Shown here: in pieces, positions 33,789 to 42,985 of the stretch
Numbering within the stretch: position 1 is the first letter of the stretch
Layout of the letters: every line of letters begins with the position of its first letter
Assembly: GCA_030149815.1 (NCBI GenBank)
Contig: JASLHI010000012.1
Span: 91,317-155,316 of the forward strand
Reading direction: 5' to 3'
Source: Aquirhabdus sp.
GTDB taxonomy: Bacteria; Pseudomonadota; Gammaproteobacteria; Pseudomonadales; Moraxellaceae
Length of the DNA stretch: 64,000 nucleotides
Notes under the pieces: model-generated
Databases searched by the model: none
Told to the model about the DNA's origin: nothing
What the model saw: only the letters and a program-made list of their open reading frames with translations
Program-made: the position numbers and the translations under genes

Positions 33789-34202
33789 TCAATGCGGCGG
33801 CGTTGCAGGAACTTTCTGCCAGCCAGAAGGACAACTTTGTACATAAGGATAATAACCTTTCGGCGATTCACAGTAATACCAGATCGGAAGTGTCGAGGTG
33901 TTAGGCGCCGATTGCACGACTTGAGAAGGGCTATTGTCATATACCGTCACAGAACTACGTTCTACATAACTTGGTGAGTAATAGCCTGTGTAAGCATAAT
34001 CATAGTAGGGGTAAGTCAGCAACGCACCAGTCGCCAGCCCCAATCCAAAGCCATAAAAACCGCGACCGCCATGCCAATAACCACCATGTCCATGATAGCC
34101 ATATCCATGATAATAGCCTGAATGAGCCTGAACATTAGGTGCAACCATTAAACTGCCCATCATGGCAAATACGGCAGACATCATCCATATTTTTGACTTC
34201 AT
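33789..34202 (-). CDS. Exported Gly/Tyr/His-rich protein
   Basis: A 137-residue protein with a signal peptide ending VQA-HS. The next part is rich in His, Gly and Tyr (YYHGYGYHGHGGYWHGGRG). A C-terminal segment WYYCESPKGYYPYVQSCPSGWQKVPATPP resembles a short conserved motif of many exported proteobacterial proteins of unknown role. The His-rich region beside a metal-efflux operon might bind metal; this is inferred. Start ATG at 34202 is preceded by AGGAGATGCCAG. Confidence 0.75.
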   Translation of the reverse strand: MKSKIWMMSAVFAMMGSLMVAPNVQAHSGYYHGYGYHGHGGYWHGGRGFYGFGLGLATGALLTYPYYDYAYTGYYSPSYVERSSVTVYDNSPSQVVQSAPNTSTLPIWYYCESPKGYYPYVQSCPSGWQKVPATPPH

Positions 34203-34416
34203 CTGGCATCTCCTTCAGCTTAGTCTCAGCGCGCCACTATCACGCTGCTGCCAATCTTTTTGGATCAAAAAAGAATGGCAGCAATATCTTTTAACTTACT
34301 TATATTATGCGCTTAAAATGTGATCAATTAAGGATTTTTTGTATTTCTTTTCGTTGTTTTTGTGAGATTGATCCTCCTACAAATTTTATCAATCATGCGG
34401 AGTATTACCTAATCTC

Positions 34417-35304
34417 CTAACTCTTATTTCCATAAAAATGATCTGCAGCCCGAAATGTACCGACATGTAGATTCACTAGCTCAGGCAAAGCCTGATAGCC
34501 GCCAGCCAACACAAACATGATGGGAATGCCCTGCTTTTTAGCAAACTCAAACACCATACAATCACGCCGATATATTGCCTCAGAATCAAACCAGCTCGAG
34601 CCGTAAGGATCAGCATAGTGACAATCCATACCAGCCTGATAGATCAATAACTCGGTTTTTTGAATCAGGATTTGCTCGAATGCCTCATGCAACGTTTGCT
34701 CATATTTGGCAAACGTCCCATCGAATCTTGAAATATATCGACCCATGCTTCGTTCAAAATCTCGGCAGCCATATCGCAAACCAAAAATCGTAAAATTAAA
34801 TAAGTTCGGCAAGCGTGTTGTAAATTCGGCGGTACCATTACCGCCATGCTGATCACAATCTAGAACAAACACTTTTTTATCTGGATACTGCTGTGCAACC
34901 AGTGCCAAACCATTAAATGTACAAAATCCACCACCGCACTCATAAACCGCATGATGGAAACCTTGTGCGATATTGGCACTGATTCCTTCATCCAACGCAA
35001 TTGCAGAGGCCGTTAACTGTCCCGCTTGAATCAGCAATACTGCATCACGCAGTTGCTCAGACCATTTAAATCGCGACATTCCTGCTAGAGGCATTTTTCC
35101 CTGCAAAAATGCATCCACATAACTCGGGTCATGCAAAGTCCTCAGAACTTGCGGATCAATCTCGTCTGGTTCCACTAACTCAGCTAAGGATTGATCAACA
35201 ACAGCCTGTGCAACACTATGCAACTTTTCCATACTATTGGTATGTGTCGCAGCAATATAGCGTGGAGAATAACAGGCTTTAAACAATCTGATCGCTCCCC
35301 ACAT
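34417..35304 (-). CDS. Histone deacetylase-family enzyme
   Basis: About 295 residues of the arginase/deacetylase fold. The metal-binding region is VLDCDQHGGNGT near residues 146-157, preceded by the catalytic HHA (GFHHAVYECGGGFCTFNG), and a later Asp in YQAGMDCHYADP. Bacterial members deacetylate acetyl-lysine, polyamines or similar compounds; the substrate is unknown. It overlaps the preceding gene by 26 bases, so the two are co-transcribed. ATG 35304 or TTG 35286 (with GGGGAG upstream) could be the start. Confidence 0.88.
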   Translation of the reverse strand: MWGAIRLFKACYSPRYIAATHTNSMEKLHSVAQAVVDQSLAELVEPDEIDPQVLRTLHDPSYVDAFLQGKMPLAGMSRFKWSEQLRDAVLLIQAGQLTASAIALDEGISANIAQGFHHAVYECGGGFCTFNGLALVAQQYPDKKVFVLDCDQHGGNGTAEFTTRLPNLFNFTIFGLRYGCRDFERSMGRYISRFDGTFAKYEQTLHEAFEQILIQKTELLIYQAGMDCHYADPYGSSWFDSEAIYRRDCMVFEFAKKQGIPIMFVLAGGYQALPELVNLHVGTFRAADHFYGNKS

Positions 35305-36352
35305 TCATTCCTATATTGACCGAAGCATCCGCACTAGCGACTTGTTGTTCAGCAACTTCGATCAACTGAGATAACTGAGCCACATCAGGACTAAATAAAT
35401 CGTTTTCAATTTGTTGACGAAAATGTGTACTAAATGCGCGCTCTCTATTTTCTGGTGATACTGCAAGCGTCGTCAGTCTTAAAAACCAAAACCCTTGAAT
35501 ATCAGCAAGTGGAATAATATAGCCAGATAAGAACTTGCTCTTTTGTTGATGCACACGCTCAGGATCATACGCCACAGCAAACGAACTTCCGACTGGCAAA
35601 CGTACGCCATTTAGCACAATCACTCTCAAACTAATACAAGAATGATCATCACCCATATTAATTTTTTCCATGAGCAGAGGTCGACTCTGCTCATCCACAA
35701 ATACATTCACAAATCCACGGCGTGGGATCTTACGATATGCAATTTCCAGAAAAAATTTTTCTGCCATCGGGCATGAACCAACTTTAGGTTTCTCATCTAA
35801 AACCTGTAAATGTTCGAGCCCAGATGTATCCTCTGGCGGTAAAATAATATCCTGTATCAGCGCAACGACAAGCAGACTCTCCTCACGGCTCACCAGTTTA
35901 TGAACATGACGTAAGCGATGCTGCCATTCAACCTGTTCACGAAGAAGCTGGACAAAATCAGGTTCGCCCACATGAGAACCAGAATGAAGGGTCTTCGATT
36001 TTGCTTTTGGTGTATGTTGACGCAGAAATTTCTGTACGATGGGATGAATATCAAGATTACGCCAACTGGTTAAATGCAATCCATGTGAAGCCGCTTGGGC
36101 GACCACATCACGCAAAGGCTTCATGATTGAATCAGCAAAAAGCTTAAAATCATCAAACTCAAAGGGAGATCGAGGCTCATTTATGAATCCAGCCAAAACC
36201 CGCGTAGCCTGTGTATAGCCGCAGCCACGACGCTCCGATTGATGACTAAAATGCTCGTTGAGCATTTCTGTTAATTTTGCAGATAATGGCATTCCCTGAG
36301 TCTGGAATGCACTCACAATCTCATGCGCATCTGAGTGGATGTCTTTTTCCAT
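35279..36352 (-). CDS. Hypothetical protein, 357 residues
   Basis: Not recognised. A soluble protein without signal or membrane segments. It has an acidic N-terminus, a YTQATRVLAGF segment near residue 46, and a beta-rich part with ISLRVIVLNGVRLPVGSSFAVAYDP and FLSGYIIPLADIQGFWFLRLT. It overlaps the histone deacetylase-family gene and probably works with it. The gene is preceded by a 128-base gap after the Roadblock gene, so it may belong to the same leftward transcription unit as the GTPase cluster. Confidence 0.65.
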   Translation of the reverse strand: MEKDIHSDAHEIVSAFQTQGMPLSAKLTEMLNEHFSHQSERRGCGYTQATRVLAGFINEPRSPFEFDDFKLFADSIMKPLRDVVAQAASHGLHLTSWRNLDIHPIVQKFLRQHTPKAKSKTLHSGSHVGEPDFVQLLREQVEWQHRLRHVHKLVSREESLLVVALIQDIILPPEDTSGLEHLQVLDEKPKVGSCPMAEKFFLEIAYRKIPRRGFVNVFVDEQSRPLLMEKINMGDDHSCISLRVIVLNGVRLPVGSSFAVAYDPERVHQQKSKFLSGYIIPLADIQGFWFLRLTTLAVSPENRERAFSTHFRQQIENDLFSPDVAQLSQLIEVAEQQVASADASVNIGMNVGSDQIV

Positions 36353-36480
36353 GAGTACCCTCCGTGGTACTTTTTTCTAATTTTAATCTTCAACTTTCTC
36401 AGACATCGCCAACTGAATTTATGACTCGTCTACCAGCAATTAAACAATACTTAAAAAAATAAACCTATAATTTTATTGGT

Positions 36481-36912
36481 TTAATTTGCTAACTTAAGAT
36501 CACCCTCAACCAATCGCTGAGAGCAAAAACGCATACCGTGAAGCACCTGCCCCAACAGTGCTTTTTCATCCGTTAACACCATGAGAACCATGGGATAGTT
36601 ATCACACGGCACATGCGCAATAATCGCCTTGCCATTGGTTGCATCTAAAATAAATGACTGACAATTAGTCAACCGAATTTCAGAAGTAAATGCATGGACC
36701 ATCGACAAAAGAGAACTACTGACAGCAGCAACCTTACTGCTATCAAAACTATTTTGATTACTCACACTTGCAACTTCAAATCCATCACCAGATGCCAATA
36801 CGACACTATTAACACTCTGGACACTTGAGCACAGCTCATCAACGCATCGTTTGGCAAACTTCAAAAATAATGAAGAAGGCTGCCTGTGTTGTGTATTACC
36901 GATAATGGCCAT
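36481..36912 (-). CDS. Roadblock/LC7-like protein (143 residues)
   Basis: A small alpha/beta protein with the Roadblock/LC7 layout: helix, then VNSVVLASGDGFEVAS, a helix with AAVSSSLLSMVHAF, then strands SFILDATNGKAIIAHV and YPMVLMVLTDEKALLGQVL. Proteins of this family (for example MglB) act as dimeric regulators of small GTPases. It lies 83 bases downstream of such a GTPase gene. Its target is likely that GTPase; this is inferred from context. Confidence 0.75.
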   Translation of the reverse strand: MAIIGNTQHRQPSSLFLKFAKRCVDELCSSVQSVNSVVLASGDGFEVASVSNQNSFDSSKVAAVSSSLLSMVHAFTSEIRLTNCQSFILDATNGKAIIAHVPCDNYPMVLMVLTDEKALLGQVLHGMRFCSQRLVEGDLKLAN

Positions 36913-36995
36913 TTTCTTTCCTTAATCAATTAACCAAATTTCTAAAATAAATTGCCCAGACTTAATCGTTTTTCCAATCCTAATCAAACTTTGTT

Positions 36996-37526
36996 TTAAG
37001 CAAGCAACTGAACTTCCAAAGAAGCAATGACTGTCTCAATCAACAGCAATACATCACTACGTTTACGCGCATCAACCGCAAAAATTGGATATTCTTTACT
37101 GTTCTGAATTTGCCACTCTCGGTATGGCTTTAGAGAACAATTATTGCCAACATCCACATGCGTAACCCCAATAATCACAGTACGTCCATCACCGCCAAAT
37201 GCATTCAAATACATTTCCAGATCAGCCAATGGATCTGGCGCACTATGATCAATTAAAACAATGACTCCGAGCGCCCCATGCGCAATTGACGGCCACATAA
37301 AACTAAAACGTCGCTGCCCAGGCGTACCGTATAATCCAATCTTGATCTGATCATCGATTGTAATTTCTCCATAATCGATACCTACCGTCGTCAGCAGCTT
37401 ACTATGCGCAACCTCATCGGTATTTAAAGCCTCTGTGGCAAATACAGTGATTTCTGAAATGCTTTGGATAGCCTGCGACTTCCCTGCGCCCATCCCCCCG
37501 CCAAACACAATTTTGTACCGTTGCAT
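36996..37526 (-). CDS. Small Ras-like GTPase (MglA-related group)
   Basis: A 176-residue GTP-binding protein. P-loop GGGMGAGKS is at about residues 9-17, a switch region TTVGIDYGEI follows, then GLYGTPGQRRFSFMW (DxxGQ-like motif with Thr-Pro) near 64-78, and a VTHVD segment at the NKxD position. Such prokaryotic GTPases set cell polarity or regulate pili with Roadblock partners. It is bracketed by two Roadblock-like genes and a protein with a receiver-like domain, which supports a signalling module. Confidence 0.85.
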   Translation of the reverse strand: MQRYKIVFGGGMGAGKSQAIQSISEITVFATEALNTDEVAHSKLLTTVGIDYGEITIDDQIKIGLYGTPGQRRFSFMWPSIAHGALGVIVLIDHSAPDPLADLEMYLNAFGGDGRTVIIGVTHVDVGNNCSLKPYREWQIQNSKEYPIFAVDARKRSDVLLLIETVIASLEVQLLA

Positions 37527-37581
37527 ATCCTTATCCTGAAATTAAGTCCACGACATACCATTGCCACTGTATCCCTACACT

Positions 37582-38535
37582 TTACAACCCTAAGCGCCGT
37601 CGGACTCCAAGCAATAAACGTCTAAGCCCTGTTGCCTCCTCTTGATGGACGACTTTTTCAGCCTTCGGTTGTTCTTTCGGCATCGTATCTGTATATATTT
37701 CAGCGAATCCAACCATGACTAGCGCTGATACAAAATGTTGTGCCCTTAGCAAAGGGATTTTCAAATCATTCACTAGATCTTGAGCTGATGCCACATTGCG
37801 AGCTAATCTAGCTGACATCAACAACAAATCCTTTCGATCATCTACACGCGATGGCTGCGGCCAAAATTTCAGCTTCACCAACTGACTTGGTGCAACAAAA
37901 ACGGAACAACTGGGTTCAAACCACGCAACATCCCACAGCCATTGCATTAAATCGACCGCACAACGAGTTCCTGAAAAATAAGGTAAATGCTCATAAGTTA
38001 GACGACCCTGCATATCCACTGGAACACGGCGCTCTTGAACTAAATAAATAATTTGGTTGACGGTATCAATTGTTCCGACCGCACCACAGCGATCCGATAA
38101 GTGCAGAAAGCCATCATGAGATGTACGCAAGTATTGAAAAATTTTGGCATTGTCAGATAAAACTTGAGTAATCACCAGTTCCTGTAATTGCACAGGCTGG
38201 ACGGGTGCTACAGATTCATTTAAAACACTCTCGTGAATCCAAGTCCTAAGTCGCGTATTTTCAACAAGCGGTAAATTGATAGTATTTGTATTGCTATGAT
38301 CTTCTTTGACAGAATGCCCAGCCAACAAAACAGGAACTCTATTATTTCGTAGTAAATTTTGAATACTACTAGCATTGATAAAATTTGAATTGACGATTAG
38401 AAAATCGAGATTGTCATGGTTTGCACCCACCCAATCAATTTCACTCCCCTCTAGAATGGCAGCAACATGCTGACGGATCGTAACCACCTCCGAGTGACCC
38501 AACCCTAAAATAGACACCTTAAATAAAGACTTCAT
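37582..38535 (-). CDS. Unknown protein of the GTPase cluster, receiver-like N-terminus
   Basis: About 317 residues. The N-terminal 110 residues (FKVSILGLG, then DFLIVNSNF, then VPVLLAGHS, then INLPLVENTRLRTWI) have the alternating strand-helix rhythm of a response-regulator receiver fold, but without a clear phospho-acceptor Asp. The C-terminal part contains a helix-turn-helix-like stretch (SAQDLVNDLKIPLLRAQHFVSALVMVG). ATG 38535 begins the conserved part; the frame is open to 38610. It lies between the Roadblock gene at 38666 and the GTPase gene. The receiver call is an inference from pattern only. Confidence 0.65.
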   Translation of the reverse strand: MKSLFKVSILGLGHSEVVTIRQHVAAILEGSEIDWVGANHDNLDFLIVNSNFINASSIQNLLRNNRVPVLLAGHSVKEDHSNTNTINLPLVENTRLRTWIHESVLNESVAPVQPVQLQELVITQVLSDNAKIFQYLRTSHDGFLHLSDRCGAVGTIDTVNQIIYLVQERRVPVDMQGRLTYEHLPYFSGTRCAVDLMQWLWDVAWFEPSCSVFVAPSQLVKLKFWPQPSRVDDRKDLLLMSARLARNVASAQDLVNDLKIPLLRAQHFVSALVMVGFAEIYTDTMPKEQPKAEKVVHQEEATGLRRLLLGVRRRLGL

Positions 38536-38665
38536 CCTTGTACATCCATACACTTTATGAGTGCTTTTTTGATTAATTTTATTCCTTACAAAGATCAAGC
38601 AAAGATACATCCATGCACTTTGCTTGACTCAGCATAATCAAAACAGTGATGAAAATTTTTTCGAA

Positions 38666-39022
38666 TTAAGAGAAATCAAGTTCTTTCTCAAAACCTTTCA
38701 CTGTATGACGTGCCATTGCTAGATTAGATTTTGCACGATCCAGAACAACATATAAGAACATATCCTGATTGCGCTCTAATGGACGAATCAAGTGATATTG
38801 TTTACCCAAGGTGATCAGAATATCTTCGATATGATCATTCAATTTTAAAGCGCTTGCCACTTTACGCTTTGCACGCACCACTTCAGTATTACCAGCAGCA
38901 GCCAGTTCGAGATCTACCCCACCGCCAGCGGTTGCCAGAGCCAGACCACTAGTAGAATCAACCAAAGCAGCACACATAAATCCATCAAGGCTTGTCAGTC
39001 CGTCAAGTAAAAGCTTTGCCAT
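38666..39022 (-). CDS. Roadblock/LC7-like protein (118 residues)
   Basis: A second, shorter Roadblock-type protein: a helix (LLLDGLTSLDGF), the strand CAALVDSTSGLALATAGG, a helix AAAGNTEVVRAKRKVASAL, then ILITLGKQYHLIRPLE and MFLYVVLDR strands. It is the first gene of the leftward cluster, with ATG at 39022 preceded by AAGGAG (CTAAGGAGTAGTTGAA before the ATG). It probably forms dimers and may bind the GTPase encoded at 36996. Confidence 0.75.
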   Translation of the reverse strand: MAKLLLDGLTSLDGFMCAALVDSTSGLALATAGGGVDLELAAAGNTEVVRAKRKVASALKLNDHIEDILITLGKQYHLIRPLERNQDMFLYVVLDRAKSNLAMARHTVKGFEKELDFS

Positions 39023-39358
39023 TTCAACTACTCCTTAGTAAATGATCCATGTTTATATTTTGATATATCCATGTTTTATAGTTTGATAAAAGTTAGAGTC
39101 ATCAGTTACCCCAACGATTCGAATCTACGCCTAAAAAAATAAAAAGTCACCTGATAGATCTAACGTTTGTTCAAATTTTATTTTTTCAAAATTATCAAAA
39201 TATATTAATAATAATTAATGTTTTAAGAGAAAATTTAATAGGAAAGATATCTTAAAAATACTATTTAAAAAATAGCAAATGTAAGTATTTATTTCATAAG
39301 CCATAAGAACTATTTTTTATGGCTAATAAACATTCGTTTTAGTCAATTTCAGCACTTT
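39023..39358. other. AT-rich intergenic region
   Basis: The 336 bases upstream of the Roadblock cluster contain no supported gene or RNA. They are very AT-rich and should hold the promoter of the leftward cluster. No clear operator was seen. Confidence 0.6.
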
Positions 39359-40177
39359 TTAAAATCGCTCATATCCCAGCAAATAACGCCATTCTCCGAC
39401 AGCAAGTTTTGACATCGAAATTCGACCGATGCGAACACGTTTCATCGCGAGAATATCGAGGCCAACACCGTGGCACATTTTCTCAATTTGATCGAGTTGG
39501 ACATTTTTTAGCGCGATGCGCAGATGATTTTCATTTTGCCAACTCACTTTGGCGGCTGGCAGCAATTCACCTTTGTAATAAAAACCTTTATTTAATCGCT
39601 CTAAATCCTGTGCGGAGAGCTCACCTTTCACTTGTACAATAAATTCCTGCTCGACACGGTTGCCCTCATCAATCAATTTACGTGCAACGCTACGATCTTG
39701 GGTATAAATCACCAAACCACTTGCAGCACTTTCCAGTGGTAATGTCGGCGTGAGCTTGCGAAAATGCGACTGTAGCGGACGAATATTCGAGCGGTCACCC
39801 TCAACTTGTGAATCAACAGTAATCAGCTGCAGAGCATCATGTTTTAATAAGTCGTCGTTTAATTCTTTTTCCGCAAGTAGTTCTTCTTCGGTCTTTTTAC
39901 TGTCTTTTTCGCGTAGCTTTTTCCCATTTAACAGATCATGCGTTAAGCCAAAATCATACCCCGCAGGCTTATTAAACAAGATCGTAATCGGCACAATCGG
40001 TTTAAGATTTGCTTTTTCATGCAGTTCAACTTTTTGATTGAGGATCATAAAGTTAGGCTGCTCAATCACTTTGCCATCTACAGATACCCAACCGCCCGCA
40101 ATATAGGTCTCAGCATCACGGCGAGAACACGCCAGTAAATCACTTAAATGTTTAGCAAGGCGGACAGGTTCAGTCAT
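39359..40177 (-). CDS. RsuA/RluF-type pseudouridine synthase homologue with altered catalytic residues
   Basis: A 272-residue protein with an N-terminal S4 RNA-binding domain (RLAKHLSDLLACSRRDAETYIAGGWVSVDGK) and a pseudouridine-synthase-like core (ITILFNKPAGYDFG). The catalytic motif normally reads GRLDxxTSGLLLLT; here it is LPLESAASGLVIYT, so the Asp aligned with the nucleophile is Glu. In addition VEKEYxV is VEQEFIV, with the conserved Tyr replaced by Phe. There is also a charged insertion near residues 85-115. It may therefore bind rRNA without modifying it. The family is certain; activity is doubtful. Confidence 0.85.
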   Translation of the reverse strand: MTEPVRLAKHLSDLLACSRRDAETYIAGGWVSVDGKVIEQPNFMILNQKVELHEKANLKPIVPITILFNKPAGYDFGLTHDLLNGKKLREKDSKKTEEELLAEKELNDDLLKHDALQLITVDSQVEGDRSNIRPLQSHFRKLTPTLPLESAASGLVIYTQDRSVARKLIDEGNRVEQEFIVQVKGELSAQDLERLNKGFYYKGELLPAAKVSWQNENHLRIALKNVQLDQIEKMCHGVGLDILAMKRVRIGRISMSKLAVGEWRYLLGYERF

Positions 40178-40308
40178 GACACATACTTCAATGATTCGGA
40201 TGCCGCATTGTACGCTGAAAACTACAGTTTTTGACTAACGACCGATAATCTCTCGTTGCTACAATCAATACGATTTCCTCTCATCATCAGATCAGAAGGG
40301 TTTGAGCC

Positions 40309-41505
40309 ATGAACGATAGAAAAATGAAATATCAACGTATGATTAATAAAATCTCAATTGTTGCAGCAGTCCTCAGTATCCAGCTCACAGCTTCTCAAAT
40401 CATCTATGCTCAAACCGAGCCAAAGCCTCAATTATTTGAAGGCATGATTGGTAGTGCCCCAGTCGTTATGGAATTGACCACAAGCACTGACAACACAGTC
40501 ACTGGACGCTATTTTTATACCAAGCATATTTTGGATATTGCACTAGATGGAATGAAGCTCGCAGATGGTCATATACAACTCGGTGAAAACCAGAACTACG
40601 GTGATGACAAACGATTCGATATGGATTTGTATCCTAACCATGATGGCTATAGAGGTGAATGGCATGGACATGACGTCAAACATCCCAAAAATATCGCTAT
40701 CTCGCTGACTCCAATTCAGAAGAAAGCACGCCAAAACGTATATCAATTATCTTCAGATAGCACCGATTATGATCAAATTCGTTTAGCTAAACTCTCGCTA
40801 CGCCAGCAAAACATCACGCATTTTGGCAATTATGATTTGCAATGGTGGCTAGAGCCGATCAGTAAAGTAAGTTTCTTTCGTGTTATCAGTGGTTATCCAG
40901 CAGACACTTTGACGAGAATTAATAAAGCTTTGACCACACGACAATGGCAGGAAGTGAACAGTTATTTTTCTTGTCAATTAGGCGGCGCCCGCAATTCTGG
41001 TGGTGATTATGACGTCACGGTCACACCACGTTTTATAAATGACAAAGTGCTCAGTAGCAGCGTGGAGTCGAGTTATTACTGTGGTGGTGCTCATCCTGAT
41101 TTTAGTGATAATCCAATCAACATTGATGTAAAAACAGGGCAAGAATTGCAGCTTGAAGATGTCTTATGGGTTGGTAAAACCAAACGGATTACGCTCAAGC
41201 GCGATGCAAATGGTCAACTGACCGACTTTGATTATGCAACTCACATTTTAGGTCCTTGGATTAACCAAACGATGACTAAGCTCTACCCCAATGAGGTAGG
41301 TTCTGATAGTAAAAAAGACGAAGATTGCGACTACCGCGACCCAGAACTTTGGCAATTTCCAGCGTTTTATTTTACACCCACAGGACTTCATCTCTCTGCA
41401 TATTTTGCACGTGTCGCACGAGCTTGTGATGATCCAGATTGGGCTATTGTTCCGTGGAAAATTGTCAATCAACATCCAGGGGTATTGAGGATGCCGTTAC
41501 CTTAA
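40309..41505 (+). CDS. Exported protein with DUF3298-like C-terminal domain
   Basis: A 398-residue protein with a signal peptide (ISIVAAVLSIQLTASQIIYAQ). The C-terminal half has SSYYCGGAHPDFSDNPINIDVKTGQELQLEDVL, the sort of motif seen in DUF3298/RsiV-type periplasmic domains. The N-terminal half repeats a beta pattern (GRYFYTKHILDIALDG). It probably acts in the periplasm; function unknown. It stands alone between the pseudouridine-synthase homologue and a convergent membrane-protein gene. Confidence 0.78.
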   Translation: MNDRKMKYQRMINKISIVAAVLSIQLTASQIIYAQTEPKPQLFEGMIGSAPVVMELTTSTDNTVTGRYFYTKHILDIALDGMKLADGHIQLGENQNYGDDKRFDMDLYPNHDGYRGEWHGHDVKHPKNIAISLTPIQKKARQNVYQLSSDSTDYDQIRLAKLSLRQQNITHFGNYDLQWWLEPISKVSFFRVISGYPADTLTRINKALTTRQWQEVNSYFSCQLGGARNSGGDYDVTVTPRFINDKVLSSSVESSYYCGGAHPDFSDNPINIDVKTGQELQLEDVLWVGKTKRITLKRDANGQLTDFDYATHILGPWINQTMTKLYPNEVGSDSKKDEDCDYRDPELWQFPAFYFTPTGLHLSAYFARVARACDDPDWAIVPWKIVNQHPGVLRMPLP

Positions 41506-41552
41506 CCCATAGCTAGGATCTGCCGTGTTAAAGCAGGAGCTAGCTTACTTTT

Positions 41553-42236
41553 CTATTTTGTCTTAGGTTTCTCAATTGGAGAGACATTTCTAATAATATC
41601 AGTATGCTGTGGCAAAACAGTACCGTGATTGATTTTATTTGGTACGGAACGTTCATTTAAAACTGTTGATTCACTCTTATTCCGATCACGAACTACAGAT
41701 ATTGTAGGATTAATAGGTTTTTTCTGATCACTCATAACAATCTCACTTATGTTCTTTATTGAAAAAATAACAAGAAATACTATACCTATAAGAAAGGCTA
41801 TACCTGACCATAAATTTAATCTCTTTGTCACAGTATACGACTTTCTTACCTTTGCGTCTGGTATGTATAAATCTTTAATCGCTCCCTTCAGAGCAATTGT
41901 ACTTGTATAATGAGAGGTAAGAATTAGAATTAAACTCAGCGCAAATAAAACCCAAGATAACTCCATCAAACATAAAAGAACCAGATGTTTACTGGACAAA
42001 AAATTTCTAACAAATACTAGAGAAACCCCTAAAGCACTACTTGAAAGAGCAACTAAAGTTTTATCATATTGGGCTTGTGACTTTGCAAGAAGTTCTCTTA
42101 AATCTCTTTCTACATTCTTAGAGTAGGCAAGCCTCGTGAGCTGCTCCGAATGGCTATGATCATATTCACGCATATCTACCGAAAACTTTCGGTCTCGTTC
42201 CTTTTCTTTTTTTTCCCTAAAAGCATTATTTCTCAC
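41553..42236 (-). CDS. Hypothetical membrane protein, 227 residues
   Basis: Not recognised. A charged N-terminus (REKKEKERDRKFSVDMREYDHSHSE) is followed by a helical part. Three hydrophobic segments follow, roughly residues 61-76 (weak), 85-107 (LVLLCLMELSWVLFALSLILIL) and 137-160 (WSGIAFLIGIVFLVIFSI). A Lys/Pro/Arg/Asn-rich tail ends it. The DNA is AT-rich compared with its neighbours, perhaps a recently acquired gene. Confidence 0.65.
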   Translation of the reverse strand: MRNNAFREKKEKERDRKFSVDMREYDHSHSEQLTRLAYSKNVERDLRELLAKSQAQYDKTLVALSSSALGVSLVFVRNFLSSKHLVLLCLMELSWVLFALSLILILTSHYTSTIALKGAIKDLYIPDAKVRKSYTVTKRLNLWSGIAFLIGIVFLVIFSIKNISEIVMSDQKKPINPTISVVRDRNKSESTVLNERSVPNKINHGTVLPQHTDIIRNVSPIEKPKTK

Positions 42237-42355
42237 ACTTTATCCCCAAAACAAACAAAGCTCAAAATGAAACAATAGTTTTAATGTTATAGCATAAAAA
42301 AATCAACAACCTATGTTCTTACTAAGCTACACTCATACAAACAGATCCAAATCAC

Positions 42356-42865
42356 TCAAAAACACGCCGATGCACTACAGGTTTTCCGAAACGCCTTGCC
42401 ATTCGCATCGGTTCCGCTATAAACCGTACGCTCGCCTTGTTGAGTCAGTTGACCACTCCAATTCATATTTTTCGGCGTATTAAACCCTATCCAGCGATAG
42501 CCATCAGGCAACTTCGTGACTTTGTAATAGTTATCGCGCTCAGAACACATAAACTCAGCCACAGCCTCTTTCATACAGCTTTTTGGCAACACCCGATAAT
42601 CAGAATCATCATGTACCAAGATCGCAGCATTTCCATCTTGCAATTTATGCTCAGCATCAGACTGTGCGATACGACGCTCGATCTCTAAACGTTCTTTTTC
42701 AACCTGCTCATTATGTTGCAAATCCAGTTGATAGCTCTTCTGCTGCGCATCGACGTTATAAGCCTGAGCAATTTGAGCACCAACCAATGAAAGCCCATCA
42801 GCAAAGGACGATGTCGAAAGCGTAAATAGCAAGCCAGCCACACCAATTATTCTCATGCTTTTCAT
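42356..42865 (-). CDS. Exported hypothetical protein, 169 residues
   Basis: It begins with a signal peptide (MRIIGVAGLLFTLSTSSFA). A long charged helix follows (QQKSYQLDLQHNEQVEKERLEIERRIAQSDAE split by short turns), then a small C-terminal domain with four Cys (CMKEAVAEFMCSE, CSASACF). The C-terminal part may be held by disulfides. No known family was recognised. A terminator for the mdh gene lies 70 bases upstream. Confidence 0.65.
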   Translation of the reverse strand: MKSMRIIGVAGLLFTLSTSSFADGLSLVGAQIAQAYNVDAQQKSYQLDLQHNEQVEKERLEIERRIAQSDAEHKLQDGNAAILVHDDSDYRVLPKSCMKEAVAEFMCSERDNYYKVTKLPDGYRWIGFNTPKNMNWSGQLTQQGERTVYSGTDANGKAFRKTCSASACF

Positions 42866-42933
42866 TAGACTCGCCTTTTAACCATTCGTTCGTTATCTGC
42901 ATCACTACTATTATCATGCCTTGACCCATAAAA

Positions 42934-42960
42934 AAAGCAGACCTTTCGATCTGCTTTCTT
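42934..42960 (-). terminator. Terminator downstream of mdh
   Basis: AAAGCAGA-CCTTTCGA-TCTGCTTT hairpin. On the minus strand the stem is followed by a run of T (plus-strand AAAAAA at 42931-42936), fitting the end of the leftward mdh gene. Confidence 0.85.
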
Positions 42961-42985
42961 TCACATCTCAAAATTGCTTAGGCAA

